In this document: positions 27,200-40,200 of the stretch, piece after piece
Numbering within the stretch: position 1 is the stretch's first letter
How the letters are laid out: each line of letters opens with the position of its first letter
Assembly (NCBI GenBank): GCA_039881145.1
Contig: JAYKKI010000009.1
Span: 10,666,001 to 10,730,000 of the forward strand
DNA from: Druceiella hillmani
Taxonomy: Eukaryota; Arthropoda; Insecta; Lepidoptera; Hepialidae
Direction: 5' to 3'
Length of the DNA: 64,000 nt
Program-made: the position numbers and the translations under genes
The notes under the pieces: generated by a model
Told to the model about the DNA's origin: nothing
What the model saw: the letters and a program-made list of their open reading frames with translations, nothing else
Database searches by the model: none

Positions 27200-27683
27200 A
27201 GCGCCATCTATGATACAATAGCAGAACCCTTGATTATCAATACTTTTCTCAATGAAATTTCATATAATCTACGGTAATTTATATAACACATTAAAATAAA
27301 TCCAAAAGTTCACCAGAAAAAAGTTCATGCCCCCCCTATGCCTAAAATTTTGCAGTATTATCAGTTCGTGACTAATTGAAATTTTCTTAGGTGGGCCTAT
27401 GCGCCTATAACTATTACAATATAATTCGTACTGGGAACTAAAATGGCAATGGCAACCCTGACGGATTTCTTGGGTTTGTAATTATATTAATAGGTTTTTT
27501 ACTCTCTTTTTAGTCGGGACAGGTTTTCAAATAAAATATTTAAACATTTTTAACAACTGGGTTTTTTAAAACAATTTAATTTTGTTTTTATTTTACGCTT
27601 TCTCGATGAAAATATTTACATCTGTTGTGGGCTTAATCAAAATTTTAATTTTGCACTTTCTTAATATCTTAATAACTAAGGTT

Positions 27684-27872
27684 CTAAAAAAATTCGCCAA
27701 AGGACAAGCTTATGTGATTTTTAGTAGAGTAAGATCTTCAGAAGGCATAGCAATAACTAATCTAATTCAGAGAAAAGCCTTCAACAATCCGCACAATGCA
27801 TTGGGAGAACACACAGCATTGGAAGAATTAGAGCGCTTGAGAGACATATTACGTGGATCACACATTCGATGA
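27684..27872 (+). pseudogene. PIF1/Helitron-type helicase C-terminal fragment, right arm
   Basis: Within an open frame that begins at 27,582, the recognisable part is KFAKGQAYVIFSRVRSSEG, followed by IAITNLIQRKAFNNPHNALG and ALEELERLRDILRG, with a stop at 27,870-27,872. This matches the terminal motif of PIF1-type helicases, with the Q-A-Y-V and S-R-V-R residues that contact ATP and DNA in the family. The 34 residues in front are hydrophobic AT-rich read-through, not helicase. It mirrors 11,613-11,790 and sits beside the satellite in the same way, so both arms inherited one element end. Confidence 0.78.
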
Positions 27873-27914
27873 AGCTGCAGAAAGGCCACTAAATTGTTAA
27901 CCTAGTTCAATAAA

Positions 27915-29065
27915 AAATGTGTATTGCAGCGCCCTCTGAAGGAGTTAACAGGATTACAAATAACTAAGAATCCTCGCCGTTAAATCGTAAACTTTTTACT
28001 GAAAAACGTATCTAAATCAGTCAAACGGTTTTGAAGAAAAGTGGGAGGATGCATTTGTAACAAAATGTTGCAGCGCTCCGCTGGCGAGCAAACACTATAA
28101 CCATCGCTAAAAATCAGAACCATCGCTGGTTAGTCCCAAATATTTTGCAGAAAACCGTGTCTAAATAGGGTAAACCATTTTGGAGATAAATGTGAATATT
28201 CGTTTGAAATGAAGTGTTAATTACGGCCCCCTGATGAATAATCACCATAATATATATTTAGGAACTACTGCTGCTTAGTTCCAAATATTTTCAAAAAACC
28301 AATCTAAGCTCGCCAAACGGATGAATGTTTATTGCGGCGCCCCCTGGCGAATAAACACCGAAAAACTGAGAACCATCCGAGAGTAAAAGCTGAGAACCAT
28401 CTGAGAACCATCGCCGATGAATCACAAACATTTTACAGAAAAGTGTATCTAAATCGGTCAAACCGTTTTTAAGATAAATGGGAACATTTTTTTGCAACAA
28501 AATGTTTATTGCGGTGCTCCCTGACGAGTAGTCACCATAACACCTATTTAATTATCATCGCCAATAAATTCCAAATATTTTACCGAAAACCATCTCCAAA
28601 TTGGTTAAACCGTTTTGGAGATAAATGGAATATTTTTTGCAACAAAATGTTAATTGAAGTGCTCCCTGACGAGTAGTTACCATAACATCTATTTAAGAAT
28701 CATCGCCAATAAGTCCCAAATATTTTACCGAAAACCATGTCTAAATCGGTCAAACTATTTTGGAGATAAATATGAATATTCGTATACAATAAAGTGTTAA
28801 TTACGGCGCCCTCTGAAGAGTAATCACCTAACATCTATTTAAGAACTATCGCGGCTTATTCCCAAATATTTTTCAGAAAATCAATCTAAATAGGTCAAAC
28901 CGTTTGGATGATAAATGGGAACATTCGTTTGCAAAACAATGTTTATTGCGGCGCTCCAGTTGTTAGTAATGATAGTAACAACTATCTAAGAACCATAGAC
29001 ATTTTATAAAAAATCGTATGTAAATCGGTCAAATCATTTTGGAAATAAATGGGGATATTGGATTG
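27915..29065 (-). repeat. Tandem satellite of about 148-bp monomers, right arm
   Basis: About eight diverged monomers, the reverse complement of the left array. GC-rich ticks fall near 27,926, 28,071, 28,225, 28,337, 28,514, 28,661, 28,805 and 28,951. The spacing is mostly 144-152 bp, with one short interval (112 bp) and one long one (177 bp) around 28,337. The latter coincides with a local duplication of 'ctgagaaccatc' at 28,368-28,405. The array starts about 45 bp after the helicase fragment's stop codon and has two more units than the left array. Confidence 0.88.
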
Positions 29066-29234
29066 CACAAACAAAAAAACCTCTCACCCTAAACGCATAT
29101 ACTTCCTCCATTTCGTCATGGGTAAAAAACTAATCAAAATTTCGTTTGTTTTAATATATTATAAGCGATACACAATTAGGGCTTAAAAAGCGTGTCTAAA
29201 AATACTTACCATAATCCTCAACTGGAAAAATTTA

Positions 29235-29360
29235 CTACTGAATAGGGACCTCGTCCATAGATTTCCACAAAGATGGACTCCGTGCTATTTGCATCCAATG
29301 CCTTCCCATGACATTCACTAAGTTATCTGTCCTTCTAGCTAGAAGCTGTGTCACTAGGCG
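29235..29360 (-). pseudogene. C-terminal fragment of a non-LTR retrotransposon reverse transcriptase, right arm
   Basis: The frame reads RRTDNLVNVMGRHW, then MQIARSPSLWKSMDEV and PIQ before a stop at 29,235-29,237. It is the mirror of 10,385-10,519. It retains the Trp that is a stop codon in the left arm, but ends two or three codons earlier. The second Asp of the TDD triplet is Asn. The fragment is cut at its upstream edge by the start of a 494-bp duplicated block at 29,364. Confidence 0.8.
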
Positions 29361-29363
29361 GTA

Positions 29364-29857
29364 GACTCCAGGACAGATAAAATTTTAGCTTATTGATATT
29401 ATATGTTTCTTTGTGATTCCTCTTGTTATTCTTTCCATTTTGTTTAAAATTGTATAAACATATAATTATTCTGACATACTAAAAAACTGGTCGTCAAAAA
29501 AATAAAACTTTTTACTTGTGTCCAAAAAATTAATTTTATGACAATATGACTATTATAGGAGGAGCATGTTGTTGAACTATCGTTAGAGTACTAATATAAA
29601 AATAAAGTCTTAAAAATATTATGAAATAATATAGATTTTGTAAGGGTGAGAAAGAGTAAAACAAATACGTATAATCATAAAATAAATAGATGCATGTATG
29701 TACACCTATGTTTACCTTGCATACGTACTGCAATAGCAATACGTACTGAATGAGTTCCGAAAGTATCAAAATATGTCAGCGGTGTTTTGTTAAATTTCGA
29801 GATATGTGATGCTCCTAGAAAGAGCCAAAGTAAGGAGTGGGCACTCAATTGTAGGGA
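29364..29857 (+). repeat. 494-bp duplicated block, inserted copy
   Basis: The sequence from 'gactccaggacagataaaat' to 'actcaattgtaggga' is repeated at 30,295-30,788 with no difference that I can see. Comparison with the left arm shows that 30,295-30,788 lies in the ancestral context. This copy interrupts the ancestral junction between 'cactaggcgg' (29,351-29,362) and 'tcctgtcgatcatgat' (29,858 on). It is therefore either a very recent duplication or an assembly artefact. The 77-codon frames in both copies are identical but unrecognised. Confidence 0.9.
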
Positions 29858-29866
29858 TCCTGTCGA

Positions 29867-30021
29867 TCATGATAATTTTTTATAATATTGACAAAAATAA
29901 AATATCTATGTTATATTCACAGCAAAAAATAAGTTTCACAGACTCATTTTACTACTTAATTTTTTTCTCTGTATATAAAATAAGTAGTTATTTTCTGTCA
30001 ATATTGTAAAAGTTATTATGA
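29867..30021. repeat. Imperfect foldback of about 150 bp, right arm
   Basis: Counterpart of 10,225-10,378. It contains 'cagcaaaaaataagtttcac' and, in the other half, 'acttaatttttttctctg', with outer halves 'gataattttttataatattg' and 'caatattgtaaaagttatta'. Unlike the one-arm hairpins, this one is shared by both arms and is therefore older. Confidence 0.72.
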
Positions 30022-30294
30022 GTATAAGGTAATTTTTCACGATTTTTACAATTTTTTATATATTTACACTTGTCTTCTCTCACAAATTTAAAAAATCTGT
30101 ACGTATGTAGCGTCACTGCATAATTTTGACATATGAAATGCTGCGCTGTCAAACAAGTAATTTGATGGAAGACTGACGATTTGAAGAATGGCGTGTTACG
30201 TTAAAATAAATCATTCTAGCGAAACACGTGATTATTTTCTTCTCCTGCTTTTAACATCTTATTTTTAATTCAATCCATAGCCAGAATAAAACGG

Positions 30295-30788
30295 GACTCC
30301 AGGACAGATAAAATTTTAGCTTATTGATATTATATGTTTCTTTGTGATTCCTCTTGTTATTCTTTCCATTTTGTTTAAAATTGTATAAACATATAATTAT
30401 TCTGACATACTAAAAAACTGGTCGTCAAAAAAATAAAACTTTTTACTTGTGTCCAAAAAATTAATTTTATGACAATATGACTATTATAGGAGGAGCATGT
30501 TGTTGAACTATCGTTAGAGTACTAATATAAAAATAAAGTCTTAAAAATATTATGAAATAATATAGATTTTGTAAGGGTGAGAAAGAGTAAAACAAATACG
30601 TATAATCATAAAATAAATAGATGCATGTATGTACACCTATGTTTACCTTGCATACGTACTGCAATAGCAATACGTACTGAATGAGTTCCGAAAGTATCAA
30701 AATATGTCAGCGGTGTTTTGTTAAATTTCGAGATATGTGATGCTCCTAGAAAGAGCCAAAGTAAGGAGTGGGCACTCAATTGTAGGGA
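30295..30788 (+). repeat. 494-bp duplicated block, ancestral copy
   Basis: Identical by eye to 29,364-29,857 at an offset of 931 bases. Its flanks on both sides ('ccatagccagaataaaacgg' before, 'cgaatagtattttat' after) match the left arm around 9,945 and 9,470, so this is the original position. Confidence 0.9.
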
Positions 30789-33271
30789 CGAATAGTATTT
30801 TATATGTGGCAGATTTATCCGGCATTATTTCGTGTTTAGTACCAAAATTAGCAATAGTATAACACTTATGTAATCGTTTAGGTGCGCTTCTATCAGTCAC
30901 CGGTACTTTTTTATAGACTACTTTAAATTGAGAGTTGAAATTTAGAAACGTAACTATAAGAAGTGGTGACCTAATTGGTATGGAATAAAAACATTTAAAT
31001 GGTGATTTATGTGGCTTAAAATGAAACCTACTTAAAACACAGGTTCAATATTATATAGTAAATCTTGTTTTTTGCCTGTAAATTGTTTCAGAGGTCTTTC
31101 TGGAAAATCCCTTTGATCTGATTACCCGCACCGTATCTCCGAATGTACCATTAGAACTTAATCATTTCTTTAAAAAACATTGATCGTATGGAACACTAAT
31201 GGCATAACAACGTCTTATTATGTGTTTTGTTTATTTATTGATTGTGATACATATTTTATCTAGTTCTAAGCGGAATTTAGCAATTAGAATTTTTTTCTTG
31301 AGGCTCTGCTCTACACCAATCGTTAGAGAGCCTATTCCTTAAAGGAAGTTAATCGTATTCATACATTTCAGTAATCGCGGAGAACTTGCAATGTAATATT
31401 AGTTTACTCTTTGGTCAAAGATTTCTTTTATAAATTATAGACAAGCAGATTAAGAACATTTTACCGAAATATGAAGACCATATAATAAACCATTTTATGA
31501 CATCTGATTTATTACCAGGCTCTTTCATAATTTTTTTTTATATAATTTATATATCTAGAACTGTATCTAGTCATAACTTTAAACACAAACGGCAAATGAA
31601 TATACGATTATTTCAAATGCTTACATTTTTTATATAAGTTAATATTATAATAGCAGTTTCATAACAAATACAATATTAATATAAAAATAGAATAAATTAA
31701 ATGTCAATATTAAAATACAAATTTTATTATACATTTAATGGCAAATAAATCTTTCAATCTACAAACATAGGTGAAATTAGTATTTTGATTGCAATATAAG
31801 CCTTGACTCTCAGTGAAGAGGTTTTATTAGTTTTATGTTTCAAAATCATTTCTTTCAAAATTATAGGATCTAAGAAAATTCACTTTCACATTCACTGAAT
31901 ACTATGGAAATTTTATTTTTAAATAATTTTTATTAACAACTATTTAAACACGAAACAACTCAATGGTTTTCTCAAAATCATTTCGCTGGCTAAAGCCACT
32001 TATCTCACAAGCAAAACAAAGCATATATCAACCAGGCGAAATAAAGGAGACCCCTGAGGAACCAGTTTGATTCGCCAGGATTTTCAGATTACAGATAAGG
32101 TATTTGTCTATACAAGTGAATGCGGGAATCAAACCACTTAACGTGGAACAAATAATCTCATTTCAATTACAAACCGCATGGCAATTTATCTAGCTGCCTC
32201 TGGGGAGATTTGCTATATCAGGTTTTGTTGGGCCGTATCGCTAGCCGGGTTAAACAAGTTATTTATTACTTTGCACTTTATTTATCCATTATATTAGTAC
32301 CTACTTCTTAATAATACTTTCGTATAGACAAATCGCATCGAAAGTAGATGTGCAATTAGTTAAATTATTTGAATTAATAGATTCTCGTAAATGTTTTCTT
32401 AATTGCCCAACAGTTCGGAATCAGAAATTTATATTAATTACATTGCTCACTTGTTTGTTGTATTTAATTTTTCACATGTAATCGAAAAATTTATTTAATG
32501 TCTGAATACAGAAAAGGTATTAAAATTGTCTTTTTGAATTCTTTTACTTTCTATTATATATAGTTTTGTAAAATAATTAAATTAATTTACGATTATAGTA
32601 TTGTAAAACAAGTAAGTAATTTTTTCTGAAAATTCATATGATGCAATGTTAGCTACACTTTAAACATGTGTTAATAATAAATTACACATTTAAATGCAAA
32701 TTTCAGTTACACACTTTTATTCTATTTCTAATGCTTAAGTCTTGCATTGCAGTAGTTTTTCGGAGCAGTATCGTTTCACTCGCTTTGTGACGGATAGATT
32801 AAATTAAATTCAGTCGAGTTTTCGAAACATAAAATGGAGTTGAGTTTTGAATTAATCGACTTCTCATTATCATCGTAAATAGCATCCAGATAAATCATGA
32901 AACTTCCAATAAAAAGACACATTCAATATCGATACTTTTTATTCCAAATTTACCACTTTTATACTGACAGTCGTTAGAAATTTAGTGTATTTATTTAAAT
33001 TGATTGAAAAATTGAGAATATATATGCATTGCTGCCAAAATAAAGGGCGAAGAGATCAGAATTGTTTTCCTAATTTTAATATCGATAGCCTTGATACATA
33101 CACTCTTCACTTAAATTTTCATATCTGTGTTAAAAATTCCTTGATTTATGCTTTAAATTATAAACTTACGTTTTTTGGTTATTATGATTCTCTCCAATAT
33201 GAATTTGAAACATAGTGCAAATAAGCAAATTTAGAACCTGTGTCATATTCTTTAAATAAAAAGAAATATAC

Positions 33272-33286
33272 ATACACACACACATA

Positions 33287-33339
<53 letters not shown>

Positions 33340-33345
33340 GTATAT
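33272..33345. repeat. (CA/TA)n microsatellite
   Basis: An 'acacacacatatata' tract grading into a long TA run, right arm only; the mirror region near 7,650 has none. Confidence 0.93.
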
Positions 33346-34149
33346 ATCTTTAAAACTAAATCATAAGTTTATTTAAATAATAAAGACAAAACCCAGCACC
33401 GGCAACCGTAGCTTGAATGAGATTACCACTTGGCCCGTTTAGTTACAAAGTATAACTGTGTAAGCTTCATTGCAAGATATTATGATACACTTATATATAT
33501 ATACATAGACATGGAATTACGAAACACTGATATTTCAACACCGTACATAGGAGTAAATGTACAGAATTCTCATTTGACCTTTCATTATAATTGCCTGAAT
33601 TTTTTTTAGATAGAATTTTATATCCAAAATAGTCACAACTCAACAGATAGATGAAAATTATTTTTGAATTGAAGCAGAAACACAAAGAAGGGAACAAACA
33701 TGCAAACTCGTTCCATTTATTAATTTGGATTGCTCTAAATAATGTATGTAATATATTGAAAAAAGTATTGTCTCAATCGCGTAAGTAGTTTCTGAAAGTA
33801 TGAATTGAAAACAAGCTCTTGATCCTCATTTTAACATTTGGGGCCACAACACATTAATAGAAAATAGCGGTGATCATGACAAAATATGTACCGTAACATC
33901 TTACCATAAGGGTTTCCATGTTTTTCTTTAGGTAAGAATATCAAACTGTCGTTTTAAATGTTTTCTAGCAATACAAAATTTGAGAGAGTATAATTAATAT
34001 TTTATTTTAAAAGTCCTTATTTTTTAATTTTAAAAACTCACTCGCTTTTGTTTTGATGCTCAATAAATTTGGATAATATATGGAATTAATTCGTAGGAAA
34101 CAGATTCCGTACATTGAATATTATTAAATAAAACTAAGTACTACCTTCC

Positions 34150-34590
34150 AAAGACTCTCTATTAAGCCAGAAACAGGAGGTTTGGAGTTTTTTTTCTGTT
34201 TGTCGGTTTTTCTGTTTGTCTGTACGCTCCTTTTTGTGAACACTAATCTCAGATATTACATTATAATTACATTCCTGAAAGCCACATCCCTAACGGCTAA
34301 ACCGATTAGGATGTAGCTTTCAGGAATGTATTTAGGTTAGCATTGACTAACATCCAGAGTCAGATTAATTTGAATCAGTTCACAAATAAAAAAGGTACGT
34401 CTATCTTTAGTTTATGCTCATTGTGCACGCTATTAGCGTATCAAAACCGATGGAACATATTAGGCGGCCAATGTCATCTATTAGCTTTTTTTGTAAACTT
34501 CATACTCATGAAGTTCTGAATGAAACCAAAATCCAAATGACTTTTCTTATTCTGAATTCCACACGAACGAAGTCATGAGCATAGCTAGTA
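34150..34590 (-). mobile_element. Non-autonomous element tail, right-arm counterpart
   Basis: Reverse-complement counterpart of 6,440-6,860, with 'gtttgtcggtttttctgttt' near 34,200 and 'cacacgaacgaagtcatgagc' near 34,560. In this copy the central part carries a different hairpin, at 34,269-34,329. The sequence 'taacggctaaaccgattagg' inside it matches the common insect element sequence around a TAACGGCT core. Confidence 0.55.
34269..34329. repeat. 21-bp-arm hairpin, right arm only
   Basis: ACATTCCTGAAAGCCACATC pairs with GATGTAGCTTTCAGGAATGT, one mismatch in 21, around a 19-base loop containing 'taacggctaaaccgatta'. The left arm has a different hairpin at the same place (6,726-6,761). Confidence 0.9.
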
Positions 34591-34795
34591 AGGAATAAAA
34601 TAATTCTCACATCGAATCAATAACCTATTTGAGCACAGATTCTGAGGCTTTGAAGATTTTTTTGACAGTGTCTTCAAAACACTGTCTTTAAAGTAGGTTA
34701 AATAGTTTTGATTAAATGTATTTCCTCTGGACATATGTTTATGCAAATACACGTTACTTGAAGTAATTTTGTATATCAGCAAATTCATACCGATT

Positions 34796-34915
34796 TATAA
34801 TGTAATGAAGACTAATTTTAGTATATACTACTTATTGTGTAGATACTAAATTTAGTCTTCATTACATTATATATTATAATAAAATGTAATAAGACTAAAT
34901 TTAGTATATACATTA
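34796..34915. repeat. 29-bp-arm hairpin plus a third partial copy, right arm only
   Basis: TATAATGTAATGAAGACTAA at 34,796 pairs with TTAGTCTTCATTACATTATA ending at 34,871, one mismatch in 29, loop 18. A third piece, 'aaatgtaataagactaaatt', follows at 34,882-34,901 in the orientation of the first. The mirror region near 6,330 has no such structure. Confidence 0.88.
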
Positions 34916-37900
34916 TATCAGTCATCCATTTACGTCATTTTATTAAATAAACGTAACTGAACACATTTTTTACATTGAACGTATTTCATCAAAATTACAA
35001 GGAATTATGAGACACAGATCATTTATTCGTGTTTCCTAGACTCGGCGTGATTTCTCAAATTGAATCAGGCATGATCTAAAAAGACCTTGCAGTCTGGTAT
35101 ATAAACATGCATGTTTATTAGTCACTGTAGTGACTAATCAAACAGGTATACTTTCAGAATTCATATGTTCGCTCAATTTCAGCTGAAATTTCATGATTAC
35201 TACCTAATTTCTACACTAAAATAGGAACCATCGACATTTGAATATACTAGCAAACTACTGTCCTCTCAGTAATAGTTTTCAGTGTATTTTTATATATTTC
35301 CTTCAGTTTTTTAAATCTTAGTTTTCGGTAAAACAAAATTATAACTTCTCTAGGTCTATTTTACTCAAATTAATGAGTTTAATTCCGAATAATTACCTGA
35401 TAATTGGTATATAGCGAAAGGTTAATAATTGTAATTACAATAGGAGTTATAATGTATTAACTTCTATAACGTCTTCACAAATTAACTAATTTTTCTATGT
35501 AATATTATATGATTCACTAAATTCAAATGAACTCATATACGTTTAACTTATCTGTTCAAAAGCTAAAACATTTAAATCGATAATGTCAACGCGAACTGCG
35601 CTCTTGGCAAATATTAAAGTGCCAACTCTGCCATACATTGCCAACTTGATGCAATAACTTCAAGGTTGCCAGGCAATATTCTAATCGAATCACCTGCAGC
35701 CGCGCTGACGGCCAGTCCACTTAACCTTCTGTACAGTACAGTCACAGCACAACTTAGCGAATTAAATTCTTACTTTACTTATACTTTAATTATATTCTGA
35801 CATACTTCTATTTTATTAGTAATGTATATTTTTGTAAAAAAACTAGATCAAAGACTAGATCTAATTTCATGCTTATGATTGAGATTTTAGTTAACGATAA
35901 TTGAGGCATTAAATAAAACTCATTTTGATTTCTGTGTTGTAGGTTTATTTCCAACTTTCAAAGTAGAATAATTTCTACCTGATTTATTTGCAGCCGGTAT
36001 CTGTTACGTGAAGTGAAATATTACGAAATAAGGTCAAGTGAAATCCATTGTGTTATATAAAAGACGTTTATAATGTAAACAACGAAGAAGATGTTCATGA
36101 TGAAATTTATGATACTTTTTTTAAGTTATAATTAATTCTAATTTGGTGTGAGAATATCTGTATCTATCAGTAGAATATTTTCGTCACAGAACTGCAAATA
36201 ATAGACCGTAATAAACAAATACTTGAATACTATTTCCTTATTATTACAGCTGGACAAAAAACATGATCAGTTTTCACTACAGATCGTACATTTTCATTTG
36301 GGTAAGAAGTCTATAATTTCATGCCAATTTTAAATGGTAGTGGAATTTATGGTCTAGTGTATTTTAATATGTAATTTAAAATAAGATATTACAAAAAATA
36401 GAAATCTTTTTTTCGGTTCTAGTTATGTTCGAGCCAGTGCCATTCATATTTTTTCGAGTACTTCTACTTTTAGGTTAAAAAGAAGAGGAGTGATAAAAAA
36501 GCAAGTTACTTCTAAAATTTCGTTGCTTTAAAATTACTTACCTCTATAAAAATCTATTAAAATATTTGTAAATAAATGGAAACAAATCGGCAAACAGACA
36601 AAATCTCTTAAATTTGCAATATTGTGTTAACTATTATTATTTTTACCTATCGAAACTACAACTTATTTTTCATAGAAATAGAGCAGGCTACAATACTTGA
36701 GTGCAACAATGATCTAATCATTTTACTAATATACCCGTTCATCTATTCTGTTTCCTCTGAATTTTCATTTGGTTTATATGTCCAGATAAAACCAATGCAA
36801 TCGTTACTAATGTTATGAAATAAATAGAAATTCTTTAACATTTAATTGGAAAATATTATTTTTGGTGTTTTGTTCTTTTCGGTGATTTTTGAATATTTTT
36901 TTACGTCGTGTTAAATGTATTCTTCTTTCTTTATCTACGCAGATTTTGACATGAAACTGGCATCTTAGCTTCCAATAGAAAGCAGTAACCCTTAGAAATA
37001 ATAGTGTTGAAATATTGCTTCAAACAAAATATTTATTGACGCATGTTATAACGTGAAAATAAGTCTGTTTTCTATGTTGTTATGTCGGTTAGGATTTTTA
37101 TACCCTTTCAAATAAAATTAAATAAAAATCTAATAATAATTCTTGCTGAAAATTATTTCAAGTATCTGATGTCTTCATAATGTATCAACAACACTTGCTC
37201 TTGTGGTTTTTTCCATTTTACTATTTGTTTATTTTATAACATATTTAATTAAAATAAACATATCAATATTAAAAAAATATAGTAAAACGCAATGTCATTC
37301 AAACTAAGTTTGAATCTTGTTCCTCCGGTGACTGTACCACATGTTAAAACAATTAGGGCCACCTTTCCATACATATACCGTTTAAAGAGTAGTACAAGTT
37401 GATCGTTGAAATGGGACTTCTCACTGGTAATTGATTAAATTCTGTTATATATCTATATATAATGCCCTCCAAAGGGGTGAAGTTTAGCAGTGAAAGTTCT
37501 ACGGAAAAAGATTGAGGTTACAATGTTATTGAATTTAGTTCGCTCAGTTTTAGTTAAATTTAAGCAGGTACTATACCTGGAGTTACTTATAAATATTTAA
37601 TAAGTAAATCGTAAGATGTTTTGTGACGAAAGGTCACTGGTAGATCGAATATGAAGTTTATTTTGAATGTCATATTAAATATACACGTGACAGTAACAAA
37701 CTGAATGAACTCATACTATGTATATAAATAGAAATTTAATGGTGATAAGTACTATACAATTACCATTTCGTTTCATTTGCTGTCATCTATAATAAATTTA
37801 AGTTTGAATATATAATTTTGTTATGTATCATACTGAAGATGTATATTGTGTATTGTAACAGTATTTATTTATCTATTAGGTCTCCTCTATCTAGATGATG

Positions 37901-38299
37901 CGACATCATAAACTTTCTGCCTGAAATCAAATTTTTCTGATTTTAATGTATTTTCTATCTGTTTAACGTTCAATTTTTCAATCTCCATTATCATTTAGTT
38001 AAATAAATTATATTCAGACTATACTATCTCACTTAATCTGAGGTACGGAAATCGCTGGTATATTTTAACGATTTAGCCACATATTGGTGACACTAATTCT
38101 AATTAGTGTAAAACTATCATGATAAACTAATAAATATCAGCACCTTCAGTATTTAAATGACTGCTGGGATATATCATCGGCAAGTCTTTTGCATCACATC
38201 TAAAATAAATATAGCAGAATAAAAATTAAGAAACAGACTTTACAGCATCGTGTCATCACGGGTTGCTATAAATATGTTAAACACTTTTTCGCCGCAAAT

Positions 38300-39102
38300 T
38301 TTGAGAGTGAAATTCGTAACCTTTACTTTTTGTGTGAGAACTTCTTTCATCAATCAATTCTTTGATATTGGCTTCTTTACAACCAGATCTAAGAACTAAA
38401 ATAATAACACGATTCATAGTAAGGTACTGTGCCTATTTGATATCAGTAAATTAAAAAAACAGCATAAATCTGACGGTTTCATACCTTGTAAAATTATGCA
38501 CAAATATCATTGGGATTGCCTGTAGTTGAGTTTATATACATTCTATTCAGCAGATGGGTACTTGTGAAAAGTTAATTATAGTATACAAAGATGAAGGGTA
38601 AAAAAAGGTCTTTAAAAGAGCGATTTGGCCCATTTACTACCACTATCAGGTAAATGAAATATAGCTAGAATATAGCTTTTATATTTTATTAGAACATGTT
38701 AAGGTATTAAGAAATGATCTGTTATTGTCGTCAAAATAATTTGTTATAATGTTTGAAAATTTTTCATTTTGATGTCATTATTTTAATTGTTTTAAATTAT
38801 AGTGAAAAATTTATGAGTTGTTGTTGCAAATTCTATTATTCATTAATTATATTACTAATGACATATTTTAATATTTTACATTATATTCTGTACTGAATAC
38901 ATAATTACTGCTAATAAATATTTTAAATTTTTAATATACATGAACGGTCTGACAAAAACTTATTGCGGACTCACTCATCGAACTTTCCTCCCCTTTATAT
39001 TTTGTAGGAACTATATAAATGCTTTTGCACAAACATAAGAAATTATATGTGTATATATACATATATACATGTATGTGTATATATATAGATATATATATAT
39101 TA

Positions 39103-39169
<67 letters not shown>

Positions 39170-40200
39170 ATGTATAAACTTTTTTTGTTCCTTATACCGA
39201 ATTATAATCGAGTAAAACCGACGAGCACAGCTAGAAAACAAACTTTAAATTGCATCACAAACTATTCTCAACTAAAATTGTGTTCCTAATAATAATGACG
39301 GTAGTCTTTTATATTGCTAATTATTTTTTTTTTAATTTAATGATTTCAGACGTTCTTCTTGCATGTTATTATAATCACGAAGAAAGAATTAACAAAAAAA
39401 TCAATGTGAATAAAGTCACCGTTCAAGTAATGCGACAGATGTGCAGTATAATTGAAAGAAGCAATGAAATTTATGCGACCAAAATATAGAAAAATGGTAC
39501 AAGGTTATTTTCCAAAATAATTATTTATTCGAAATAAATCGAATTGCGTCGATTTCTTGTCAAGCTAATTAGGCTGTATACATTATCAGTAGCTAATACC
39601 ACATTGCTTTAACAACGGTGCGTTACATGTGGAAAACATAAAGTTAGTCAAATCAAAATATGACAAGGAACTAATTTACCGTTCACAAGTTGTGCGAAAA
39701 TAAAATGCAAAATATGCGCATTATTGTGCCAAATATGTCCGAAAAATCTATTAAAATGATTTATGACAAGTTTGTGTTGCGAGTAAAAAGAACTGAAAAA
39801 TGATAAAAAACTGCTTCTTAAATAATGAATGCTACAATGCTATCGTTCTACAAATAATAATATTTCAATATTCACATTAATCTTCATTCACGAGCACATT
39901 AAAATATTCTGAATGATGTTCACAACAGATTATTATAATGGTGTGCGTATATATTATCCAGAGTTATTTTAGGAATGGAAAATTTAATCGTAACTTTCCT
40001 GAAATGAAACAAAGAACAAATACCTCGAAGCATATTGATGCTAATAAATTGAGCAAGTTTGGTAAAGTAGGCACAAAGTATTCCTTAAAATGGCAAGGAA
40101 TAGAGGATTTTTTACAAGGCTGAATTTATAATCGCTATAAATAATTCAGTGCTATATCTAAAATATCTAGAAATTTTGGTTATAGCACTTTTAAAATAAG
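38300..40200 (+). repeat. Right-arm segment duplicated at 47,390-50,335
   Basis: Blocks such as 'gtacttgtgaaaagttaatt' (38,558), 'gagcgatttggcccatttac' (38,618), 'aataaagtcaccgttcaagt' (39,409) and 'aggaatggaaaatttaatcg' (39,971) recur in the same order and orientation downstream. Being part of the palindrome arm, the segment also has an inverted copy at about 700-2,700. Confidence 0.85.
39045..39170. repeat. (TA)n microsatellite with G interruptions
   Basis: TA/TATG repeats at the mirror position of 1,903-1,985. A 76-codon poly-Tyr-Ile frame through it is spurious. Confidence 0.93.

Noticed and set aside
29536..30700. Two identical 77-codon minus-strand frames as a candidate duplicated gene
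   Set aside because: Identity follows from the 494-bp duplication and applies to the whole block. The mirror arm does not keep the frame, and there is no recognised domain.
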